Below are positions 32,739 to 44,435 of a stretch of DNA of 64,000 nt, one piece after another. The position numbers and the translations under genes were made by a program. Each line of letters opens with the position of its first letter. Position 1 is the stretch's first letter. The notes beneath the pieces are model-generated. The model was given only the letters and a program-made list of their open reading frames with translations, was not told where the DNA came from and did not search any database. Location: the NCBI GenBank assembly GCA_029216955.1, contig JANAVB010009599.1, positions 361,314-425,313 of the forward strand. Reading direction: 5' to 3'. This DNA is from Iris pallida. Taxonomy: Eukaryota; Streptophyta; Magnoliopsida; Asparagales; Iridaceae.

Positions 32739-35700
32739 TGTCACTTTCACATTTCTAGTTTGAGGCTAGCTTTGACTTGGTAGACTAGCCTAGAACCTAA
32801 ACCTAGTTTAGTGACTTGGTAAGATTATGAAACCCTTGGTTAAATTAAGTTAACCATATTCTAGTTAATAGAATCAATTTGGAAATAGGATTTAGAATAG
32901 AGCATTGATTAATGACTTGTGACTTCACAAGTCATGATTAGTGATTAAGCCCAAAGCCCAATACCATGTGACCTAACCTAACCCTAATCCACTAGTGGTC
33001 GGCCACACACTTAGCCTAGGGATTCCTACCCTATAAATAGTCTCCTAGAAATTAGGACTAGCCTCCATTGGAATTATTTACAAGTTTTAGAAAGAGGTGA
33101 GTCTCTATCTTCATAAATCCCTAGAAATTCCATTTTATTTCCTTTTTCCCTCAAATCAATTGCATTAGATCCTAATTTTAGTATACTTGATGTTTGTGGT
33201 GTTCAATCTCAGTTTGTGAGCAATTTAAAGAAGTTTGCTAGCAAGGAGAACCCCCCATTTGAGGCTTTTCTTGCATTTGGACACCAATAGGTAAATCTAT
33301 ATAAAATCCATTAATTTCTAGATTTCTTTGTATGTAGACCTAGCCTAGGTGTCCCCTAGCCATAGGAATTGATTTCGTGTCCAGGTGGCCCCATTTCGTG
33401 TCCGTATTGGACACGTATCCGACTCTGCATATAGGTGTTTGATGAAATACCCCAAAGGGCATTTTGAATGGATTTTCAAATTATGTTTGAATGGAAAATT
33501 AGATCTAGGTCTTGTTTATAAGTTTCCAATTGACTGAGAATGTTTCTATGTGTGTCGGACATGCAATAGGACACGATACCCACATTTTTCTGTATCATAC
33601 ATCTCTCCTGCTACTCGGGGGCTGTATCGGACACAATACGCATCTAGTGGACACGAAACTCGACACACGCCTTGGGGCACTGACTGACACGCCATGTGTC
33701 AAGTTTTAGATGACCACGTGGCGTGTCGAGGGAGAAATCACCATTGTACTAGTTTTGTACTGAGTCGTTCAGTCGACTTTTCGGCCACTGATACAGGCTT
33801 GGACACGGAGCTGGACACTTCGTGGACATGACTCAGACACTTAGACACCTACCCTGACACCCCACCTATCTACTGACACGACCATGAGACACTTGGACAC
33901 TTGTGTCGTGTCCTAGGCCTAGGTGCACTTGTGCACGAGGCTGCACTGTTGTGTAGTGTCCAGTCGAGTTGTATTAGAGTTTTATTGGTTTGGACACGTC
34001 TGTGTCGTGTGTGGTGGACACGTGTTGGACCCTGGGACATACTTGCATCATGTATTTAAATTACCAACCCTTAGTTTCGTATTTCAGTTTGTTTTCATGT
34101 GTCATTTTGCAATTACCCTAAAAACCTGATACTGGTTATTTTCACTGATTTTTCCCATTTTTCAATTTGGTTTTTAGCAATCATTTTAGTTAGTTAAATA
34201 CTGTTAACTACTGTTTAGAGTCCCTAATACTATTCTCCTATAAGTTTTCTAATTGTATGCTAATTTTGGGGGATTTTGGTGGTGCTTTGATTTCGAAATG
34301 GAATGGGAAGTTTAGGGACTGTTTTCAGAAGTTTGAAATAGGTTCCTGAGATTGCCTTGATGTTTTGAACTCAAATCTGAGTTTATATTGTTCCTGAGAC
34401 TGTTGGTTCACTGTTTTACAGTAAACAGGTCCTAACACACCCATCCTTTTATTTCCTATCATTGTGACAATCTCACATCTCCCTCTCACTCACTTCACTG
34501 ATACACACTCTAATTTCTGTCACACACATGTTTCCCTCATATACACACACACATTCCTCACTACACTCTCACACACACATATACAGTTTGACATCACCCT
34601 CACATTGACTTCTCTCACAAACACAGGAACACCCTAGTATCTACTGTCATTCATGCACATGCACACTCACATAGTATTCACACACCCACACTCTTAAAAC
34701 TGTGAGCACACAACACACACAAGTGTAACACATTGTCTCTCTAACACACACATACTGTCTCTCTTGACACATAGACACACACACATGCCTTCCCTCTCTC
34801 TATATACATATGCATAATGTATATTATATGTATATATCAATTTATGTAGTGTATCTATATATGGTTAATGTATATATAGTTTTTTGGGCTTATATATATA
34901 TAATGTATCTACGTAATGTATATATATAGGTAATGTCTAAGAATGCAATATAAAATATGTATGTATATATATATCCATATGATGCATATATTAGGTAGCC
35001 TATGGCCTATAGCTATGGCTCATTGCCTAAGGGTATGTTGAATGCCAACTAACATGTGTAGTTGGCTTGGATAGCCTTGTAGTGTTGTGTACTAGCTAGT
35101 GTAGGCTTGAGTGACCTAGTACAGACTTGATTTGCCTAGAATGACTTGTTTGACCTAGTTTAGACTTGTTGGACCTAGTTTGACCATAGTTGACCTAGTT
35201 TGACTTCTAGGGTTGACCAGAGTTGACCAAGAGTTGACTTTGGCCTAGATTGACTTAGATTCATTTCGAATGTATTGAATTACATCTTGTTATCATTTTT
35301 GACTTGTTGTGACTTGTGCTATTCTGATTAGGAGTCAGACACCTCTCCTCGGACAGTACATTTCATCCGGACACTCAGATACTAGGCAAGTACATTCTCT
35401 GATCATTTCATATCCTGCTTAGAATTATTTTCCTGCTTTAAATTACTTTACTTGATACTGTCACGTTGGTCACACGGATTGGTACTATATGGATCCTTTC
35501 TTGAGATGTTATCCTTTAGAAGCATCAGATATTACATGTTCTGTGCGTTTCACTTACATTGTGTATCACTATGATTCGTCACTTGTGACATGTACTCTCA
35601 TGATCACAGAGTCTCCTTGAATCTTCTACTTATGGGTATTCCCAGAATCACCCATTTATGGGCATCCATGTATCACCCTTCGGGGGCCATTGTATGGAAT

Positions 35701-36540
35701 CATAACATAACCTGGCTGGATCCTTGTGTATTGATTGGGGGTACAGGGGAGTAGAAGTAGACATGTGAATATTATCCAAGTAGTGTAGCTTCAGAATTTT
35801 CTATAGTGTAGCATCAGAATCTCCTATGCCATTTACATGTCTATATTGTACTCTGACTCACTAGCTACTGTTAGTCTCTATTTATAGTAGATATTTCTAT
35901 TACAGTTCTCTCTCTGTTTACATACTTATTTCTTTCAGTACCTGTATCTTATTTTACTGCATGATTATATTTTCTAACCTGCTATGATCTGTTGAGATGT
36001 ATTGTGCTCGCTCTTGTCCTGACTGGACCTGTTAAAAATATTACAGAGGACGAGGAGGACGCCTGTGTGGATACCTTCTACGGGGAAGCCCTAGACGACA
36101 CTTGTGAGCTGGACTCTCAGGAGGACCCAGCTCTAGCTGAGGATATTACCCCCATTGCCTAGACTAGCTTAGTTAGGCTTTATCTTATTTATGTTGTCTT
36201 GAGACTAGTAGCTAGACTTATTTCTGTCTTGAGATCTGGGTTGTACATATTCTTTTATATTCAGTAGCTGAGACATATATTTCTGGATATTTACTGAGAT
36301 GTTATCTTAGACTTTCTGATCATCTGTATTTCCTTGAGTTCTATATCATATCATGCTTCTTCTTCTTTAGTTGTGATTGAGTATACATTCTGCTATGTCA
36401 CCCCCATTCGGGGAGTATAAACTGTTTAGAATTATATTGTTAGATGTTGTGACCTAGGATAGCGTTCAACCGCCGACACTGCGGCGTAGGCTGGACGTAC
36501 CCACGTCTCGTGCCCTTACTCTAGGGTGCGGGTCGTGACA
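32739..36540 (+). mobile_element. 3' LTR of C
   Basis: It begins TGTCACTTTCACATTTC and ends GGGTCGTGACA. It is collinear with the 5' LTR apart from a deletion near the start and the missing TA/TG expansion. The TATA box is at 33032-33040. Confidence 0.93.
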
Positions 36541-36545
36541 AAATT
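36541..36545. repeat. Target-site duplication of C, right copy (AAATT)
   Basis: One mismatch to AAACT at 23647-23651. Confidence 0.75.
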
Positions 36546-37201
36546 TTCATCTCGGAGGCTGAAGTGGAAACATACCATGCCTTAATTGTTGAGATTTTCT
36601 CCGGATCTACCGATATGCCGTTCCTATGACAATATGTCCAAGAAATGAGACCTTCTCCAGAAAGAAGTCATATTTGCTAAGCTTGGCATAAAGCTGCTCC
36701 TTCCTCAAAGTTTCCAATACTATCCATAAATACTGCTCATGATCTTTGTAGTTCTTCGAGTATATTAAGATATCGTCTGTAAAGATAAAACTACGAACTT
36801 ATCCAAGTAGTAATGGAAGATTTTATTCATGAGATTCATGAAAACAGTTGGAGTATTAGTCAAACCGAATGGCATGACCAAAAACCTGTATTGCCCATAT
36901 CTCAATTTGAATACAGTCTTCGGAATACCTTCTTTCGGACCTTCAACTAGTGATAGCCCGATTGTAAGTCGATTATGGAAAATGCCTTGGCTCTATTTAA
37001 CTGATCGAATAGATCGTCGATGCGTGGAAATGGGTACTTGTTCTTCACTGTCACCACATTCAAAGCATTATAATCGATGCACATGCATACTGTCTCGTCT
37101 TTCTTTGGCACGAACAAGGCGGGTGCTCCCCATGGTGACGCACCGGCACGTATAAAGCCCTTATCTAGCAATTCGACTATTTGGGCCTTCATTTCTACCA
37201 A
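36546..37201 (-). pseudogene. Reverse transcriptase of element A
   Basis: From 37201 down on the minus strand: [39 protein letters not shown], then [11 protein letters not shown] and [11 protein letters not shown] in one open frame (36947-37201). Beyond that, frameshifts alternate the frame. The polymerase box is at 36772-36783 as FTDD, so the Asp pair survives. It is followed by YSKNYKDHEQYL and the VDPEKISTIKAW segment next to insertion C. The remainder is at 22112-23651. Confidence 0.88.
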
Positions 37202-37496
37202 CTCCTTGGGTGCTACCAGTATACCAGAGATAAAATAGGTTCGACTCCCAGAATGAGCTCTATAGAAAACTCGATGTCTCTATCAGGTAGAAATCCTGGC
37301 AACTCTTCTGGGAATACAGCTTGGAACTCGGTGATGATAGGATGTTAAGGAATGTCATCCATGTCCATATGAGTCCCTAATGTAGGGGAATCACTTCTTT
37401 CTTCCGCTCCTTTAATGAACTCGAATTCTGACTCATTTGGTTGTCTAAAGATAATGCTACCTCAATGATAGTCAAGGGATGCGTAATTAATACTAG

Positions 37497-37800
37497 CTCA
37501 ACCAGTCTATCTCGAGAACTATATCAAAATTTGGCATGAAAAAAAACCAAAAATTGTACTTTCATCTTTCTACCACAAATCACTAAAGGACAAAATCTAT
37601 AAATACTGTTTACAGGTATTATTCCTCCACTAGTGAGGATTCTAATGTTCTTAGATAGTGGAATAGTGGGAATACTATGTCTAGTTGCAAAACTAGTGGT
37701 TATGAATGAGTATGTGACTCAAGTGTCAAATAACGTAATAGCAATAAACGTAGCAACTAAAACTATACCTGCTATGACTTCTTCTTCAGCTTATGTATCC
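37497..37800 (-). pseudogene. Protease of element A with a stop in the active site
   Basis: Minus-strand reading gives LFDT then TGA then VTYSFI, so the Gly codon of the D-T/S-G triad has become a stop, as in element E. The frame goes on to a GRKMKVQFLVFFMPNFDIVLEID segment that matches the end of chromovirus proteases (compare NYDIVLGMD in C). It lies between gag and RT as expected. Confidence 0.75.
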
Positions 37801-39190
37801 TCTACTGTTAGCAAGAAAGCATGTTCGTACTTCTGACCGGGGCCCTGAGCTCTGGCCCTGTCGTACTGTACTGACTGGAGATGTAATGGTAGACGAGGTG
37901 CTCCTGGTGCTGGTTCCATAAGCCTCAGCACCTGCTGAATTGGTCGGGGTGCAGAAAGCACTGGAACTGTCGGCCTTGGGACATACTGAGCATGTACTAG
38001 GGCCTGTGGCTCGGGACAATCTCTGGCCATGTGTTGTCATGATCCGCATCTCATACATAATCTGAGGCAAAGGCGATAGTCCTCAATAATGTGATCGTAC
38101 TTTCTATAATAATTGTAGGTGGGCCTCTAGTAGGCATGCCCCTCTGCTATGGCTATGCCATGTGTCTTCGGATAGCTCTACCCTGGGTCACTCTAGCTGG
38201 CACAACTACTGGAGTGGGGCATCTCGGTGTCTACTGCATCTCCTTGCGAAGGAACTCCTGGCTACACGCTTCTTCTAGAATAGCTGCATAAGAGACACTA
38301 GAATGTGTGGTAGTATAAGTCTTGAGCTCCGGTGCTGCCTCTAGTAGAATTTGTTTGCTCTCTCCTATTCGATCAAAATCAATGTCGCACCGAAGCTATG
38401 CAGGCGGCTAAAGTTCGCATCGTATTCGTCTACCGACATGTTCCCTTATTTCAGATGGAGGAACTGGTCGTAGAGGACATCTCGAACATGAATAGGAAAG
38501 AATCTTTCATAGAAGAGATCATAGAGCTACTTCCATGTATGTCCGATACCCAATCGCTGTTCTTTAGTCTTCCACCAGTGGTGAGCATTGTCCTCCAGAA
38601 ATAAGTCTACTGTCGTCATCTATAAGTTCACTGGCAACTGAGACGCCTTCAGTAGCTTCTCCGTGCTGATAAGTCATACGGAGACCTACAATAGTTTCTC
38701 GGTACCCTTGAAGGTCTTCGGGTTAATCTCGATGAAGTTCTTGATAGATCCCTCATAAGGTTGTGGTGCTGGTGCTAGTACCAGGGTCGGAGGTGGAGGT
38801 AGGGGTTTAGCTAATAAATCCATCATGCACTATCTCAGAAGTTCAGTCTGTTGCCATTGATCTTGCTTCATGGCATATATGAACTGGGTAGTGGGGTTTC
38901 CATCAGCCGGTGGCGGAGGTATCTGTGGTCCGGACTGAAGTGAACTGTTGAGGAAATGGTGAAGGAGGTGGTGGTACATTCCCTTTGGAGGTACCACAAT
39001 AGTCTACCTAGTTGGGCTGGGGGTTGGTAGCACATGGGTCTGAGTGTCTTATTGTACCATTGACGGGGTCAAATTAGCCTGTTATTATCTCTCATGGTAC
39101 GGACTCACTGGAGCCCGTAGTGGGACCTATTCCTCCTGAATGGTTGCATCACCAGATGTGATAGCAAGGGTGGTGCATTTCGTTGGCACG
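37801..39190 (-). pseudogene. gag: gag of element A
   Basis: Degenerate capsid gene. Reading right to left: a Pro-rich N-terminus (PLPPPPTLVLAPAPQPYEGS near 38800), the core fragments DLFLEDNAHHWWKTKEQ and LYDLFYERFFPIHVRD, NMSVDEYDANFSRLHSF, and a zinc knuckle at 38016-38057. The knuckle reads CMRCGS, then a stop, then QHMARDC. Many stops and shifts are present. The Pro/Ala-rich tail continues open to the protease (37791-38030). Confidence 0.8.
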
Positions 39191-39387
39191 AAAGTAAGGA
39201 TACGTTAGGACTGAATCAAGTAAGAGGCAATTCAAGCAATCAAAGGAGAGTTCGAAAGAGTTTGAAGTCAAAGAAGGTTATAAGTTGTGGATGAGATACT
39301 ATTCATATTCCTATATACAGGCTTACTTAGTACAGTGATGTGACCAAACAATATTTTTGAAGTCCTATATGGGCCACCACAAAAACA
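39191..39387 (-). other. Leader of element A with PBS candidate
   Basis: Between the LTR end at 39388 and gag. On the minus strand, TGGTGGCCCAT (39369-39379) lies nine bases after the LTR and is shared with element C. No initiator-Met type site is present. Confidence 0.45.
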
Positions 39388-40022
39388 TGTAACGCCCAGT
39401 CCCAATATACGTAGGACTATGCATACAGAATATGCCAGTTGCGTGCATACGAAGAATACTCCAACATATGGAATCTTTGTACATACACATAAGCTGTAAA
39501 TAATTAAACAACATGCAGTCACAGATAATCTATATCTATCCATATAACACAAGAATAAATTAAGAGTCCAGATAATTAAAATAAAGTCAAAAGATATATA
39601 GTCGGGTAGAGACAAATCCACTACCAAATTGCTATGGAAAATAGTCTGAGATAACTGGCGTTCGACCTCCTAACATTAAATAAAGGAAAATAAAAGATAT
39701 ATGTCCATTACAAATGTAGCAAGTCATGTCTTGAATAAAATAATTAAATCTCGATAGATGGGACCTCATCAGCTGAGAATGATGGATCCAGTATAGAACT
39801 ATACTCCTTGGGATAATCTTGGTTGTCTATGTCTGGAGAGATCACCAGGTCCTCAAAGGGACGTAACAAAATACAAGAAAAAATAAGTCATATAAACTGT
39901 GTAACAAAATAAGGAATGCATGCAATAGGTGTAATGTCTCGCTCCTCACGATCCATTATATAATACCCACGGCTTGCTAACTCAGTCCTGAACTAAGTAT
40001 TTGGAAAAACCTTTGCCGGTAT
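39388..40022 (-). mobile_element. 5' LTR end of element A
   Basis: On the minus strand it ends ACGTATATTGGGACTGGGCGTTACA-like, closing with GGGCGTTACA. LTR D ends almost the same way (51169 on), and the phrases ACCAGGTCCTCA-AGGGACGTAACAA and GAGACAAATC-ACTACCA are shared with D. It is interrupted by H at 40022. Any remainder should lie beyond 48875, but I could not match it. Confidence 0.7.
40018..40022. repeat. Target-site duplication of H, left copy (GGTAT)
   Basis: Exact match to 48871-48875 on the other side of element H. Confidence 0.9.
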
Positions 40023-40353
40023 TGTTTGCCATTGATCGTCGTAGAATAGAACAATTTTATAGGAGGACTGAACTTGACTCATAATTACAAACTCACATGT
40101 ACAAAAGAGGGCATAGGAACAAAACCTAGGAAAAGTAATCTAAGTACAATTGTTTAGTTTTGATTTTGGGGTGACGGTAGAGGCTCGGGAAAGTGCTATC
40201 AACTCTGCCTTACTCCTTGGACGATCGAACACAACCTCGACTCCGGTGAAGAAATGCTCTCTGAAGACACGAAGGGAAGAGTCTACTTTTAAGCTTTGTG
40301 TGCTTTTTTATGCGTCCCTTTGTATGTGTGTGTCTGCAAGGGAATAACACCTT

Positions 40354-40365
40354 AATATTTATAGG
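40354..40365 (-). promoter_or_regulatory. Distal TATA box in H 3' LTR
   Basis: On the minus strand CCTATAAATATT. The 5' LTR copy is at 46884-46892 (TATAAATAG). Its place relative to the LTR end matches the TATA box of F, so it is the likelier ancestral promoter. Confidence 0.65.
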
Positions 40366-40558
40366 AATTCATGAGGGATGGGATGTATAGTCACGTGGTA
40401 AATTTTGGGCCACATAGTTGTAACTGTGCCTCGAGACTCGGTTTATAATGGACAGCTGGGTATTGGTTGAAATTGAGCATGATCTATTTGTTGCAGTAAA
40501 TCTGAATTGTTAAGACTTGGTCAATCTCTGCCACGTGTCTCAACTACTATTCTGTGGC

Positions 40559-41157
40559 GAGCCGCATAAAGGATGTACCCTGGCCGAGCCGCATGAAGGA
40601 CCGTCTCACAATCGATCCGCATGAAGGACGTCTCAAGACCGAGCAGCATGAAGGAATGTATCATGATCCAGCCGCATGAAGGAATGTCTCATGATCGAGC
40701 CGCATGAGGGAATGTCTCATGACCGAGCCGCATGAAGGACGTCTCATGACCGAGCCGCATGAAGGGATGTCTCATGACCGAGCCGCATGAAGGACGTCTC
40801 ATAACCGAACCGCATGGGGAATATCTCATGTCCGAGCCGCATGAAGGACGTCTCATAACCGAGCCGTATGAGAGATGCTTCATGATCGAGCCGCATAAAG
40901 GATGTCCCATGACCGAGCTGCATGAAGGACGTCTCATAACCGAGCCGCATGAAGGACGTTTCATAATCGAGCCGCATGAAGAATGTCTCATGATCGAGCC
41001 GTATGAAGGATGTCTCATAATCGAGTCGCATGAATAATGTCTCATGACCGAGTTGCATGAAGGAAGTCTCATAACCGAGCCGTATGAGAGATGCTTCACG
41101 ATCGAGCCGCATGAGAGGTGTTTCAGGACTGAGTCGCATGAAGGATATCTTCTGGCT
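40559..41157 (-). repeat. 27-bp tandem array, 22 units, in H 3' LTR
   Basis: Units of 27-28 bp, plus-strand form GAGCCGCATGAAGGACGTCT followed by CATGACC. I count 22 units over 599 bp. Because 27 is a multiple of three, several frames stay open on both strands (for example 40689-41099); these are not genes. Each unit contains the GCCGCAT heptamer frequent in the LTR of F. Confidence 0.95.
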
Positions 41158-41221
41158 GGATGGGTATGGGGGCCGTAGGAGAAGGTGTTGTGCCGAATGT
41201 TATGATGACTTTTTCGTCTTT

Positions 41222-42154
41222 TTAGAAAAAGTTCTGTCTTTGCGTGATTTGAGAGAGTTTCATTTGTCTCCCTTTTGACTTCTCAAAAAAATAAATTTGA
41301 CTGACCTTCCTCCTTGGCGACTGCTGGTACTGCGGATTATGGATCTCCTTATTAGAAAAAGATTTGACGATGGACTCCTTCAGAAGATTGTGATGTGCTT
41401 GACTGTGACGATGCGTCCAACTGAGACAACTGAGTAATGCATCTAGTTGAGAGCAGGCTGTTACAACGTCTTCAATTGGCATCATGCTTCCAAGATGATG
41501 TCGGAAAGGCGTAGTAGGTCGCAGTCGCTGGAACACAGACTGCCTTGGTAGTGGAGCCACTGTCTTGTGGCAGCAGTAGTTGATGGCGGCTTGGGTACAG
41601 TAATGTCCTAGAAAGAGCTCCTCATACATCAAGGTTGCTTCTCTTTCTTTGCGTTTGTGAATGACCACCTCTCGCAGGTTGAGAGCAGATTGATCTACCT
41701 TTACATCATTTTGTGGGCCCAGGTATCCCGAACGCCCGGGTGCATAGGTATCATTTTTGCTCCCTGATCTGAGGCTAGTAAAAGTATTTGCTCTCGATCG
41801 TTATAGGAAGACTTTTGGGACCATCATATTTGCTCCCTGATCTGAGGCTAGTAAAGTACTGTGCTCGATCGTTGTAGAAAGACTTTTGGGATCATCATAT
41901 TTGCTCCCTGATCTGAGGCTAGTAAAGCACTGCGCTCGATTGTTGTAGGGAGACTTTTGGGACCTTCCCTGTCCGTTTGTCACAGAGGACTGGACACGGG
42001 AGGTTCTGTACAACTTTCTATCAGAGGCCCGCATAACTGTTAGCGGGACTCTCTGATGGTCAGTAGTTGGGACAGTTGATAGGGCTTGTTGAGCCCGCAC
42101 TGCCCTAGACTTCTTCGACTTAGCACCTGAAGGTGCGTAGTAGGAAGAGTCCAA
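41222..42154 (-). pseudogene. ORF1-derived sequence inside H 3' LTR
   Basis: Minus-strand frames (42154-41801 and 41668-41222) encode the same motif series as the Tat leader ORF1: SSYYAPSGAKSKK, HQRVPLTVMRASD, KLYRTSRVQ, DQGANMM, then HKRKE, INYCCHKT and SVFQRLRP. The same series is in the internal ORF1 of H (45700-46060) and of F (2490-3000). So part of the internal coding region also sits inside the LTR. It is present in both LTRs and was thus fixed before this insertion. Confidence 0.8.
41750..41960 (-). repeat. Roughly 70-bp triplication in H 3' LTR
   Basis: Three successive copies of a unit containing TTGCTCCCTGATCTGAGGCT and AGACTTTTGGGA. The 5' LTR has the same three copies at about 48335-48545. 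Confidence 0.85.
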
Positions 42155-42205
42155 GTTGGAAGGAGGGAAAGGAAGTTGGTGCCCTTTTCAAAGGAGGCAA
42201 GGGGG

Positions 42206-42216
42206 CTCTATTTATA
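42206..42216 (-). promoter_or_regulatory. Proximal TATA box in H 3' LTR
   Basis: On the minus strand TATAAATAGAG, only about 72 bases from the LTR start, directly upstream of the ORF1-like frame. The 5' LTR copy is at 48789-48799. Confidence 0.5.
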
Positions 42217-42287
42217 GAATGGAGTGAGCACTTTCTTATTCTCCTTTCCGATGTGGGACTAAAAGCAATATTTTTCATGCTTCTACA

Positions 42288-42300
42288 AGACCCCCTTCAA
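42288..42300 (-). other. Polypurine tract of H
   Basis: On the minus strand TTGAAGGGGGTCT next to the LTR start TGTAGAAG, identical to the core of the tract in F. Confidence 0.85.
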
Positions 42301-43223
42301 TGTGTTCAAATTGAAAATTTGGAATACTTTGAATAAGAAGCATGGAAATTAGAGTTGTTTTGGTGTGGCAATCGTATCTGAGGTAGCATGGACGTAATAG
42401 GTTTGGGTACTTCTGCGGGGAATTTTATGTGGACTTATCATCCTTGGTGTACCTTGGTTTTAGGTACGGATAATAAGTTGAGAGGGGGAACCATCATATT
42501 TACTCAGAGGTGGTGAGAACATGGTAAATATGGGGTTGATTGTAATGAGGACGTGGTGGGAGAGGACTCAGATAAGGATACATAGAACAACTCAGAGGTA
42601 ATATGGACTTGGACGTTCTACGTAAGGGGTAATGAATGCTACGGAACAACTGGGTTCCAGAAGCATATGATTGTGAAAAAGGGGAACATATACTAGAGGA
42701 CCTAATAAGCATTTATGGTCAACAGAGGACATTTGTGGACCTATTATCCTTTTTGTGTACTAGCGGTGCGTGTACGGATAATAAGTGGAGAGAAAACCAA
42801 CATATTTACTCAGAGGTAATGAGGACGTGGTAAATATGGGTCTAAAGTAGAGCCTTCCTACTCACAGATAATGAGGACGTGGTAGGAGTGGGCCTAATGA
42901 GGATACACAAAACAACTCAGAGGTACTATCAACATGGAATTTCTATGTATTGGGTGGTTTGTTTGTGATGGAAGAGAAACAACTCAGAAGTGGCATCGAC
43001 GTGGTTGTTTCGGGAATTTTGTAGACCTGTTACCCTTTTTTATGCACTGAAAGCACGGGTAACAAATTCTGAGGAAAATTCTTTCTTAGGGAGGAAGTTT
43101 AGAGGTATGATCATACATGACTTGCTGCCTGAAAGATGAATTCATTTGGGGTAACCAGAGTGTAAGTTCAGCGGTACTTAAGGGTACATAACCCAACAAT
43201 TCGGTTGATTCGGAGGGTGTCGT
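42301..43223 (-). other. 3' spacer of H
   Basis: Non-coding stretch between the PPT and the integrase stop. It has the same phrase repertoire as the F spacer (ACTCAGAGGTAAT, GGACCTATTA), but is only 0.9 kb against 2.9 kb in F and lacks the antisense ORF seen there. No gene recognised. Confidence 0.7.
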
Positions 43224-44435
43224 TTAGACATAATACTTCTTCAGGAACCTGCCGTTGATGGGCATCATGAGCAAGTCTCCGTTTTGCTTTGCGAGATGGT
43301 ATGCACCTTTGGAGAATACAACCTCAATGATGAATGGGCCTTCCCATTTGGGCTGAAACTTGCCGACAATTTTATGAGTCATAACCATCGGCCTACGAAC
43401 TGCCAAAACGAGATTGCCTACTTGGAATGTCCTCAGTTTGACCTTTTTGTTGAAGGCTCCAGAGATACGTGCTTGATAAAGCTCGATTCGTTGTTGAGCT
43501 AGAAGGCGCTTCTCATCTAAGGCCTCCAATTCTTGTAGCCGATGACGGTAATTATCATCCGACGTTAGTCGGTAAGTGAGGGCGACACGGAGCGAGGGGA
43601 TTTGAGTTTCCAATGGGAGAACTGTCTCACTTTCGTATACCAAAGAGAATGGTGTGTTCCCAGTGGCTGTCCGGACTGTAGTACGGTACGTCCATAAGCA
43701 TTCGCCAAGCTTTTCATTCCAATCGCGTTTGTTTGAGGATACGAAATTCTTGAGAAGCTTAATTATGGTTTTGTTGAATGCTTCAGCTAGACCATTAGCC
43801 GTCGGGTTGTATGGTATTGAAGCAACATTCTGAATTCGATATTTGTCGTAAAACCGATAGAAGGCGTGGCTTGCGAACTGCGGACCATTGTCGTGGATGA
43901 TCCTTCGAGGTAGTCCAAAGCGATAGATGACGTGATGCTTGATGAAGTTGATCACGTTTGATGTCTTCACTTCTTCATGCGGAACAACTTTCGCCCATTT
44001 GGAGAAGTAGTCCGTAATTGCGTGTATAAAGCGGTATCCTCTAGATGAAGGCGGGGTGAGTGGACCAATGATATACATTTCCTATACCTCAAATGGCCAG
44101 GATGCCACCGTTGGATGTAGGAATTCGGATGGTTGATGTATGAAATCTACGTGGACCTGACAAGCTTTATATTTTTTTGCATAGTCTATCACATCTTCTA
44201 CCATCGTAGGCCAGTAATAGCCCATCTGGCGAAGGCGGTCTTTTAATTTAGGGCCAGGCTGATGGGCCCCACAAACACCATCGTGAGCTTCACGTACGGC
44301 TTCTTTGGCTTCCGTATTTGACAAACACCAGAGTAGTAATCCACCATAGGATCGTCGATACAGCATTTTTGTCTCTGTATCGTAGAAGAATCTAAGAGAA
44401 CGTCTTCTAATAGAAGTGGCTTCTTTCGGATTTTT
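43224..44435 (-). pseudogene. Integrase of H
   Basis: Frame 43224-44078 (284 codons) holds an almost intact integrase core and C-terminal domain. The second and third catalytic residues are present (Asp in IHDNGPQFAS, Glu in GLAEAFNKT), followed by FQVGNLVLAVRRP. The first catalytic Asp, seen in F as MDIIGP, is Tyr here (MYIIGP), so the enzyme would be inactive. The zinc domain lies in the preceding frame 44082-44366 (HDGVCGAHQPG, CQVHVDF), ended by a stop at 44082-44084. Confidence 0.88.

Larger units (their letters stand above)
40023..42287 (-). mobile_element. 3' LTR of H
   Basis: Read on the minus strand it begins TGTAGAAGCATGAAAAATAT and ends CGATCAATGGCAAACA. It contains, in order, a near-terminal TATA box, a copy of the ORF1 leader region, a 70-bp triplication, the 27-bp array, a second TATA box, and an R-U5 end like that of F. 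Confidence 0.92.

Noticed and set aside
37633..38604. Plus-strand frames (67, 66 and 90 codons) in this stretch
   Set aside because: Shadows of the minus-strand gag and protease of element A.
40689..41139. Open frames of 92-136 codons on both strands with repeated Met-Arg-Leu-Gly and Cys-Gly-Ser units (also 47218-47731)
   Set aside because: They are translations of the 27-bp LTR array. A repeat length divisible by three keeps several frames open on both strands without selection.
40559..41157. Regular short repeats resembling a CRISPR array
   Set aside because: Units abut with no unique spacers, the context is a plant LTR, and no cas gene exists.
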